Shown here one piece after another: positions 1-4,819 of a DNA stretch of 7,342 nt. A program made the translations under genes and the position numbers. Source of the stretch: Bacillota bacterium (GTDB taxonomy: Bacteria; Bacillota; Clostridia; Lachnospirales; WQUN01); NCBI GenBank assembly GCA_009782085.1, contig WQUN01000033.1:1-7342 (forward strand). Reading direction: 5' to 3'. The notes below the pieces were generated by a model. The model did no database searches and was not told the origin of the DNA. It worked only from the letters and a program-made list of their open reading frames with translations. Within the stretch, counting starts at the first letter, position 1; each line of letters begins with the position of its first letter.

Positions 1-2
1 CC

Positions 3-107
3 GTCATTGAAAACGACAGCCTTTCAGATTTTGAATGCGTCGAAAAAATCGCGTCAATATTTGAGGAAACCGGTTCAATTTGCGGCAACAGGCATGATTT
101 TGGCTGA
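3..107 (+). CDS. 3' end of an unidentified gene (partial)
   Basis: The frame starting at position 3 is open from the window edge and encodes 34 residues before a TGA at 105-107. The peptide runs VIENDSLSDFECVEK and then through to a terminal GNRHDFG. It looks like a real protein end: acidic and amphipathic, with a helix-like stretch ECVEKIASIFEE and then a short Gly/Cys/His tail. I do not recognise the family and the start lies outside the window. The gene points toward murA, leaving 53 bp between the two stop codons. The stretch is clearly more AT-rich than murA. Another plus-strand frame is also open here (positions 1-117), so the frame choice rests on the look of the peptide. Confidence 0.5.
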   Translation, partial: VIENDSLSDFECVEKIASIFEETGSICGNRHDFG

Positions 108-148
108 ATTTTGACTGTTCGACAATTCAACCTTCAAGGCTGTTTTGC

Positions 149-178
149 CGTCATGTCCCGTCATGCCCCGTCATTGAC
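149..178. repeat. Three tandem 10-bp repeats at the murA 3' end
   Basis: Three contiguous 10-bp units, CGTCATGTCC, CGTCATGCCC and CGTCATTGAC, cross the murA stop codon (161-163). They supply the last codons of MurA. The related decamer CCGTCATTGA also occurs at positions 1-10. This looks like local slippage; no function is evident. Confidence 0.6.
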
Positions 179-1432
179 CCGCCTGATGTCCGCCCCGAGG
201 CTCTGGAGCTTCTGGTCCAGCTGGCAGTATCCCCTGTCGATGTGATATATGTCGTCGATTTCCGTCGCTCCGCTCGCGCCAAGCGCCGCCAGGACCAAAG
301 CCGCGCCCGCCCGCAGGTCGGTGGCGCGCACCTGGGCGCCCATGAGCCTGCCGACGCCCTCGAGCACGGCGCTCCGGCTGTCGATCTTTATGTCCGCGCC
401 CATGCGCTTCAACTCCCCCACGTGCATGAACCTGTTTTCAAACACGGTCTCGGTCACGATGCTGGTGCCTCTGGCCGTCGCCAAAAGCGCCATGAACTGC
501 GCCTGCATGTCCGTCGGGAAACCGGGATACGGCAACGTCTTTATGTCGGAGGCGACGGCCGCGCCGCCTTTGGCGCCGCATACCCTCAACCCCTTCGCGG
601 TCTCGGAAACCGACACGTTCGCCTCCTTGAGCTTCGCTATCACGGGCTTTAAATGGTCGCAGACCACGTTTGTCAGGGTCACGTCGCCTCCGGTCACCGC
701 CGCCGCGACCATGAAAGTCCCGGCCTCAATCCTGTCCGGGATGATGGTGTGATCGGTCGCCCGGAGCTCTTTTACGCCGTTCACCTTGATGGTGTCGGTG
801 CCCGCGCCGCGTATGTCGGCCCCGGCGGAGTTCAGGAAGTTGGCCAGATCGACGATCTCCGGCTCCACGGCGCTGTTTTCAAGGACTGTCTGCCCCCTGG
901 CCAAAACCGCCGCCATGACGATGTTTTCGGTCGCGCCGACGCTCGGGAAGTCCAGGTATATCTTCGCGCCCTCGAGTCTGCGCGCCTTCGCCCGGACAAA
1001 CCCGTGCTCCTGCTCGATCTCCGCGCCGAGCGCCGCCAGGCCCTTCAGGTGCAGATCGACCGGCCTGGTGCCTATCGCGCAGCCGCCCGGCATAGGTATC
1101 TTCACGCTGCCCGTCCTGGCCAGGAGCGGGCCCGTTATCTGAAACGACGCGCGCAGCCTGCTGACAAGCTCGTAGGAGGCCTCCGGCAGCAGCCGCCCAT
1201 CCGCCGCGATTGTGATCACGCCGGCTCGCTTATCCCATTTGACAGACGCGCCCAGGCTCTCCAGAATATCCTCCATCGCCGCGACGTCGCTGAGGCGCGG
1301 GACTCCCCTTATAACGCATTTTTCACCGGTCAGAAGCGCGGCGGCCATGACCGGCAGGACGGCGTTCTTGGACCCGCCGATACGCACCGTCCCGGCGAGC
1401 GGCCTGCCGCCGTTTACTATGAATTTTTCCAT
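161..1432 (-). CDS. murA: UDP-N-acetylglucosamine 1-carboxyvinyltransferase (MurA)
   Basis: MurA transfers enolpyruvate from PEP to UDP-GlcNAc in the cytoplasm, the first committed step of peptidoglycan synthesis and the target of fosfomycin. The 423-residue product, near the usual family length, begins MEKFIVNGG. It shows the Lys22-Asn23 pair in GGSKNAVLP, an active-site Arg region (LRASFQITGP, residues 93-102), the loop PGGCAIGTRPVDLH with Cys118 (equivalent to E. coli Cys115), and PYPGFPTDMQAQF with Asp308 (equivalent to E. coli Asp305). The Cys implies fosfomycin sensitivity by the normal mechanism. The frame is open back to 1546, but the ATG at 1432 matches the family start and has a G-rich stretch about 8 nt upstream. 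The gene is divergent from rpsO and convergent with the partial gene at 3-107. Many Firmicutes carry two paralogues, so MurA1 versus MurA2 cannot be settled here. Confidence 0.96.
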   Translation of the reverse strand: MEKFIVNGGRPLAGTVRIGGSKNAVLPVMAAALLTGEKCVIRGVPRLSDVAAMEDILESLGASVKWDKRAGVITIAADGRLLPEASYELVSRLRASFQITGPLLARTGSVKIPMPGGCAIGTRPVDLHLKGLAALGAEIEQEHGFVRAKARRLEGAKIYLDFPSVGATENIVMAAVLARGQTVLENSAVEPEIVDLANFLNSAGADIRGAGTDTIKVNGVKELRATDHTIIPDRIEAGTFMVAAAVTGGDVTLTNVVCDHLKPVIAKLKEANVSVSETAKGLRVCGAKGGAAVASDIKTLPYPGFPTDMQAQFMALLATARGTSIVTETVFENRFMHVGELKRMGADIKIDSRSAVLEGVGRLMGAQVRATDLRAGAALVLAALGASGATEIDDIYHIDRGYCQLDQKLQSLGADIRRVNDGA

Positions 1433-1458
1433 TGGAGCTGCCCCCCGGATACCTGTCT

Positions 1459-1488
1459 GGTATAATATATAACTATTATTTCCAGCAA
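1459..1488 (-). promoter_or_regulatory. Possible murA promoter
   Basis: On the minus strand TTGCTG (1488-1483) is separated by 18 bp from TATACC (1464-1459), about 27 bp before the murA ATG. The segment is very AT-rich. Other pairings are possible, for example TTAACA (1500-1495) with TAATAG. The assignment is weak. Confidence 0.25.
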
Positions 1489-1550
1489 AAAGAATGTTAA
1501 TACCGCCGCTGTTCAGGATGTTTTTATACGGTATAACGCGTTTCAAATCC

Positions 1551-1579
1551 TTGCAAATCTCAAGCCGATATGCTACACT
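1551..1579 (+). promoter_or_regulatory. rpsO promoter, extended -10
   Basis: TTGCAA (1551-1556) is followed after exactly 17 bp by TACACT (1574-1579). A TGC immediately before the latter (1571-1573) forms an extended -10. This is a good housekeeping sigma-factor match. Transcription would begin near 1586 and give a leader of about 93 nt before the rpsO ATG. Confidence 0.6.
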
Positions 1580-1585
1580 ACATCC

Positions 1586-1678
1586 GCCCCCGCCAGGACG
1601 ACGGAATCTCCGGCCTCGTCTTAGCGTGTATACTAATTACATTTGGTATTGGGTATATACTAAACTAGGAGGAGTAGT
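1586..1678 (+). promoter_or_regulatory. Structured rpsO leader, candidate S15 autoregulatory RNA
   Basis: The leader has two hairpins. The first pairs GACGA (1597-1601) with TCGTC (1616-1620) and CGGA (1602-1605) with TCCG (1609-1612). The second pairs GTGTATAC (1626-1633) with GTATATAC (1653-1660). In addition, TCTTAG (1619-1624) can pair with CTAGGA (1665-1670), which covers half of the Shine-Dalgarno AGGAGG (1667-1672) and enlarges the second hairpin. That pairing uses bases 1619-1620 of the first hairpin, so the two states compete. S15 is known to repress its own mRNA through leader structures in several bacteria. Applying that here is inference from fold and position; I did not match it to a named leader class. 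Confidence 0.45.
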
Positions 1679-1936
1679 ATGATCGACAAAAAGGAAATCG
1701 TCGCGAAATACGGCCGGACCGAGAGCGACACCGGTTCGCCCGAGGTGCAGGTGGCGCTCCTGACGGAGCGGATCAACCACCTCACGGAGCACCTGCGGAC
1801 CCACCCCAAGGACTTCCACTCGAGGCGGGGCCTGCTTAAGATGGTCGGCCAGAGGAAGGGCCTGCTGAACTACATCAAGGAATCCGACGTCGTGAAATAC
1901 CGCGACTTGATCGGCAAACTGGGATTGCGCAAGTAG
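1679..1936 (+). CDS. rpsO: 30S ribosomal protein S15
   Basis: S15 binds the central domain of 16S rRNA early in small-subunit assembly. The product is 85 residues, close to the usual 88-89. It contains the family signature: TGSPEVQVALLTERINHLT near residues 18-36, then HSRRGLL with the RNA-contacting basic cluster, and the C-terminal end LIGKLGLRK. The start is fixed by a perfect AGGAGG at 1667-1672, six bases before the ATG. A strong promoter and a structured leader precede it. It is followed by pnp in the same direction, the classic rpsO-pnp arrangement, but with a 253-bp gap rich in hairpin repeats. An 18-base piece of its 3' coding sequence (1880-1897) is copied at 1995-2012. Confidence 0.97.
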   Translation: MIDKKEIVAKYGRTESDTGSPEVQVALLTERINHLTEHLRTHPKDFHSRRGLLKMVGQRKGLLNYIKESDVVKYRDLIGKLGLRK

Positions 1937-1963
1937 CAACGCAGGCTTGGCGAACGTCATCGC

Positions 1964-1990
1964 GGGCGGGCATGGAAGCCCGCCCCTACG
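1964..1990. repeat. Hairpin repeat, ATGGAA-loop orientation
   Basis: GGGCGGGC (1964-1971) and GCCCGCCC (1978-1985) form a perfect 8-bp stem around the loop ATGGAA, followed by CTACGG. On the other strand this reads CCGTAG, stem, TTCCAT loop, stem. That is the same design as the units at 2025-2160 with a different but still complementary stem. No T-run follows, so it is not an intrinsic terminator. Confidence 0.8.
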
Positions 1991-1994
1991 GACA

Positions 1995-2012
1995 GAATCC
2001 GACGTCGTGAAA
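1995..2012 (+). repeat. 18-bp copy of the rpsO 3' coding sequence
   Basis: GAATCCGACGTCGTGAAA occurs here and, identically, at 1880-1897 inside rpsO, where it encodes ESDVVK. The copies lie 115 bp apart in direct orientation. It is a non-coding scrap of rpsO and points to a duplication during growth of this intergenic region. Confidence 0.85.
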
Positions 2013-2024
2013 GCGAGGACACGC

Positions 2025-2160
2025 AAATTGTGTAGGGTCGGGGTTCCATCCCCGACCGCGCCCTACGGGCAGATAAATTGTGTAGGGTCGGGGTTCCATC
2101 CCCGACCGCGCCCCTACGGGCACGCAAATTATGTAGGGTCGGGGTTCCATCCCCGACCGT
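2025..2160 (+). repeat. Three tandem ~50-bp TTCCAT-loop hairpin repeats
   Basis: Units begin at 2025, 2075 and 2126 (period 50-51 bp). Each starts AAATT(G/A)TGTAGGG, then forms an 8-bp stem GGTCGGGG/CCCCGACC around a TTCCAT loop (first unit: 2036-2043, 2044-2049, 2050-2057). Units 1 and 2 continue into CGCGCCC(C)TACGGGCA; the third diverges after CCGACCG. GTAGGG (2032-2037) can also pair with CCCTAC (2061-2066), so each full unit is a dyad. The array ends about 30 bp before the pnp start and is transcribed if rpsO and pnp share a message. It could affect mRNA stability or processing; this is untested inference. Confidence 0.9.
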
Positions 2161-2189
2161 TCCGCACAAAAACGCGAGAGGAGTTTTCT

Positions 2190-4475
2190 ATGCACAAAAC
2201 GTACGCAATGGAGCTTGCCGGGAGGCCGTTTTCAGTCGAGATCGACCGCGTGGCGGAGCTTGCCGGCGGCGCGGCGCTGATGCGCTACGGCGACACGGTC
2301 GTGCTGGTCACGGCCACCGCTTCGGACAAACCCAGGGCGGGGATCGACTTCTTCCCCCTGAGCATCGACTACGAGGAACGGCTCTACTCCGTCGGCAAGA
2401 TACCCGGCGGGTTCATCAAGCGCGAGGGGCGGCCGACCGAGAAGGCCATCCTAACCTCCAGGCTGATAGACAGGCCGATAAGGCCGCTGTTCCCCCACGA
2501 CTACCGCAACGACGTCAGCGTCGTGGCCACCGTGCTCTCCGTCGACCAGGACTGCAGCCCGGAGGTCGCGGCCATGATCGGCTCGTCGATCGCCCTGTCG
2601 ATCTCCGACATCCCGTTTTCAGGGCCGACGGCTTCCATAAACGTCGGCATGATAGACGGCGGGTTCGTGGTGAACCCCACCGCCGAGCAGCGCGAACGGA
2701 GCGTCCTGGCCCTGACCGTGGCCTCCACGAGGGACAAGGTCATCATGATCGAGGCCGGGGCAAACGAGGTCTCCGACGAGGACATGTTCAACGCGATATG
2801 CTTCGCCCACGAGGAAAACAAGAAAGTCATAAAGTTCATCGACGGGATCGTAGCCGAGAATCACAGGGATAAGCACAGCTATACCGAGCACAAGGTGCCC
2901 CAGGAGATTTACGACCGCGTGCGCGAATATATCACGGACCTGCGCATGGAGGAGGCCGTGTTCACAGACCTTAAGCAGGAGCGGGACGAGCGCGTCTCCC
3001 TCATCACGGAGGAAGTCCTGGAGAACGTCATGCCGTCCTTCGAGGGCGACGACGCCGAGATGGCCGCCGTCATGGGCGACGCGATATACAAGTTCGAGAA
3101 GGAGACGGTCCGCCGGATGATCCTCAGGGACCACAAGCGGCCGGACGGCCGGAGGCTCGACGAGATACGCCCGCTTTCCGCCGAGATCGACCTGCTCCCG
3201 AGGACGCACGGCTCCGCGCTCTTCAAGCGCGGGCAGACCCAGGTGCTGACGGTCACAACTTTGGGCTCCATGAGCGAGGTCCAGCGGCTCGACGGCCTGG
3301 ACGTCATGGAGGAAAGCAAGCGGTATATGCACCACTACAACTTCCCTAGCTTCTCCGTCGGCGAGACGAAGCCCTCCCGCGGCCCCGGCCGCCGGGAGAT
3401 CGGCCACGGCGCTTTGGCGGAGCGCGCGCTTCTGCCGATGATACCGACCGAGGAGGAGTTCCCCTACGCGATACGCCTCGTCTCCGAGGTTTTGAGTTCC
3501 AACGGTTCCACGTCCCAAGGCAGCGTCTGCGCGAGCTCGTTGTCGCTTATGGCCGCCGGCGTGCCTATAAAGAAGCCCGTGGCGGGCATCTCCGTCGGGC
3601 TGGTGACCGGCGGCGGCGGCGAGTTCGTGCTGCTGACGGACATCCAGGGCCTGGAGGACTTCTTCGGCGACATGGACTTCAAGGTCGCCGGCACCAGGGA
3701 GGGCATCACCGCCATCCAGATGGACATCAAGATCGACGGCCTGACGCCCGAGATCATCCAAAAGTCGCTGGAGCAGACCCATATCGCCCGGAACTACATC
3801 CTCGACGAGGTCATGAACAAGGTCATAGACAAGGCCAGGCCGGAGATCTCGCCTTACGCGCCCAAGATCGCCATCGTGAAGATCGACGTGGACAAGATCG
3901 CGGCGGTCATCGGCTCGAAGGGCAAGGTCATCAACCGCATCATCGAGGAATCCGGCGTGGACAAGATCGACACCGAGGACGACGGCAGGATATTCGTCGT
4001 CTCGCGCGACCCGGAGAGCATCCGGAAGGCCGTCAACATGATCAACGCCATCGCGCACGACCCGGAGGTCGGCAGCGTTTACACCGGCAAGGTCACGCGG
4101 ATAATGACCTTCGGCGCGTTCGTGGAGATAGCGCCGGAAAAGGAAGGGCTCATCCGCATCGGCAACATCGCCCGCGAGCGGATCGACAAGGTCGAGGACG
4201 TGCTGAACATCGGCGACGAGGTCACGGTGAAGATCATCGAGATAGACGACCAGGGCAGGATAAACCTGTCGCGCAAGGCTTTGCTCCCGCCCGACCCGAA
4301 CAGGCCGGACGAGCCGGAGCGCGAATACGTCCCGCGCGAGCGCCGGGAACACGGCGGCGGCGACCGCGGCGGATACCGCGGAGGCGGAGGCGGCGACAGG
4401 CGCGGCGGCGACCGGGGCGGCCGGGAGAGAAGCGGCGGCGACCGGGGCGGCCGCGAACGGCGGGACAGAAACTAG
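2190..4475 (+). CDS. pnp: Polyribonucleotide nucleotidyltransferase (PNPase)
   Basis: PNPase is a trimeric 3'-5' phosphorolytic exoribonuclease that degrades mRNA to nucleoside diphosphates and can add tails in reverse. The product is 761 residues. It has a first RNase PH-like domain (about 1-145, with FIKREGRPTE at 75-84), a helical linker, and a second RNase PH domain (about 320-545). The catalytic stretch holds Asp490, Asp494, Asp496 and Lys498 in EDFFGDMDFKVAG. The phosphate-binding SSNGSTSQGS (437-446), a KH domain with the GSKG loop (575-578) and an S1 domain (about 628-697) follow. Residues beyond about 700 form a disordered, Arg/Gly-rich tail with repeated GGDRGGRER, making the protein longer than the typical length of about 700. 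The ATG at 2190 has AGGAG at 2179-2183 and the family start MHKTYAMELAGRPF. The frame is open back to 1947, but that extension only translates the hairpin repeats. Confidence 0.97.
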   Translation: MHKTYAMELAGRPFSVEIDRVAELAGGAALMRYGDTVVLVTATASDKPRAGIDFFPLSIDYEERLYSVGKIPGGFIKREGRPTEKAILTSRLIDRPIRPLFPHDYRNDVSVVATVLSVDQDCSPEVAAMIGSSIALSISDIPFSGPTASINVGMIDGGFVVNPTAEQRERSVLALTVASTRDKVIMIEAGANEVSDEDMFNAICFAHEENKKVIKFIDGIVAENHRDKHSYTEHKVPQEIYDRVREYITDLRMEEAVFTDLKQERDERVSLITEEVLENVMPSFEGDDAEMAAVMGDAIYKFEKETVRRMILRDHKRPDGRRLDEIRPLSAEIDLLPRTHGSALFKRGQTQVLTVTTLGSMSEVQRLDGLDVMEESKRYMHHYNFPSFSVGETKPSRGPGRREIGHGALAERALLPMIPTEEEFPYAIRLVSEVLSSNGSTSQGSVCASSLSLMAAGVPIKKPVAGISVGLVTGGGGEFVLLTDIQGLEDFFGDMDFKVAGTREGITAIQMDIKIDGLTPEIIQKSLEQTHIARNYILDEVMNKVIDKARPEISPYAPKIAIVKIDVDKIAAVIGSKGKVINRIIEESGVDKIDTEDDGRIFVVSRDPESIRKAVNMINAIAHDPEVGSVYTGKVTRIMTFGAFVEIAPEKEGLIRIGNIARERIDKVEDVLNIGDEVTVKIIEIDDQGRINLSRKALLPPDPNRPDEPEREYVPRERREHGGGDRGGYRGGGGGDRRGGDRGGRERSGGDRGGRERRDRN
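4402..4453 (+). repeat. 30-bp direct repeat in the pnp 3' end
   Basis: A 22-base sequence ending GACCGGGGCGGCCG occurs identically at 4402-4423 and 4432-4453, 30 bp apart. It encodes the decapeptide pair GGDRGGRERS and GGDRGGRERR. The upstream segment 4355-4400 is a looser version of the same GGCGGCGAC-rich sequence, so the tail seems to have grown by in-frame duplication. Confidence 0.8.
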
Positions 4476-4537
4476 GAACCTGATTTATATAAACTAATGA
4501 CTGCCGCGATTTTTCTGAAAAAGGAGTGGAAATCCAT

Positions 4538-4696
4538 ATGACATCTAAAGAGCTGGAATTACTGGCTAAGATGACCGTCAGGCTCCTGGAAAAAGGCGAC
4601 GTGCAGTTTGTCATCGAAACATGGAAGTCAATAATCAATGACGGCCCGGCTGCCGGCGGAGAAAAGGGTACGCCGGATAAGGACAACCTAAACTAG
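4538..4696 (+). CDS. Small hypothetical protein, 52 residues
   Basis: The ATG at 4538 opens a 52-codon frame ending with TAG at 4694-4696. AAGGAG (4521-4526) lies 11 bases upstream, slightly far but clear in an AT-rich leader. The protein starts MTSKELELLAKMTVRLLEKG. The first 34 residues look helical and amphipathic, with leucine spacing and a DVQFVIETWKSIIN segment. The rest (DGPAAGGEKGTPDKDN) is polar and probably disordered. I see no signal peptide, membrane segment or cysteine, and I do not recognise a family. It lies 62 bp after pnp in the same direction. An AT-rich TATATA (4486-4491) upstream could be a -10 but has only a poor -35 match (GGGACA, 4462-4467). The frame continues open past the TAG for 33 codons to a TAA at 4796-4798, so a longer ancestral gene is possible. 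Confidence 0.6.
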   Translation: MTSKELELLAKMTVRLLEKGDVQFVIETWKSIINDGPAAGGEKGTPDKDNLN

Positions 4697-4703
4697 GGGC
4701 TGG

Positions 4704-4735
4704 TTTGGAGGGGCGGAGAAATTTGCCCCTCCAAA
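4704..4735. repeat. 11-bp perfect hairpin downstream of the small gene
   Basis: TTTGGAGGGGC (4704-4714) and GCCCCTCCAAA (4725-4735) are perfectly complementary around a 10-base loop, starting 7 bases after the TAG of the small gene. The stem is strong, but neither strand has a T-run after it, so it does not fit a classical intrinsic terminator. It could be an mRNA-stabilising or attenuating hairpin or a dispersed palindromic repeat. The remainder of the gap (4736-4805) is AT-rich with no convincing promoter. Confidence 0.7.
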
Positions 4736-4819
4736 ATATATTGGCACATCCATCAAAATTATACGGATAGATTTGGGTTTATACCGATACGAGATTAAGT
4801 CCAACAGGAGCCTCACCCC

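Noticed and set aside
108..160. Terminator between the partial gene and murA
   Set aside because: CCTTCAAGG and GGCTGTTTTGCC have stems of only three or four pairs with poor loops, and no proper T-run follows on either strand.
1433..1546. N-terminal extension of MurA
   Set aside because: The family start MEKFIVNGG is at 1432. The extension covers the AT-rich promoter region and matches nothing in MurA.
2025..2160. CRISPR-like array
   Set aside because: The units repeat through almost their full length with no unique spacers, number only three, and form dyads; no cas genes are present.
1964..2160. Intrinsic terminator(s) between rpsO and pnp
   Set aside because: The stems are strong but none is followed by a run of T; each continues into CTACGG or similar GC-rich sequence.
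1947..2189. N-terminal extension of PNPase upstream of 2190
   Set aside because: The extra 81 codons only translate the hairpin repeats. The ATG at 2190 has a good ribosome binding site and the conserved PNPase start.
2619..4352. Very long minus-strand open frame opposite pnp (577 codons)
   Set aside because: It lies entirely antisense to a clear pnp, has no recognisable domain, and is explained by the strong G/C bias at pnp third codon positions.
4741..4785. Separate promoter for the M16 gene
   Set aside because: TTGGCA, TATACG and TATACC are present but no pair has a spacing near 17 bp.
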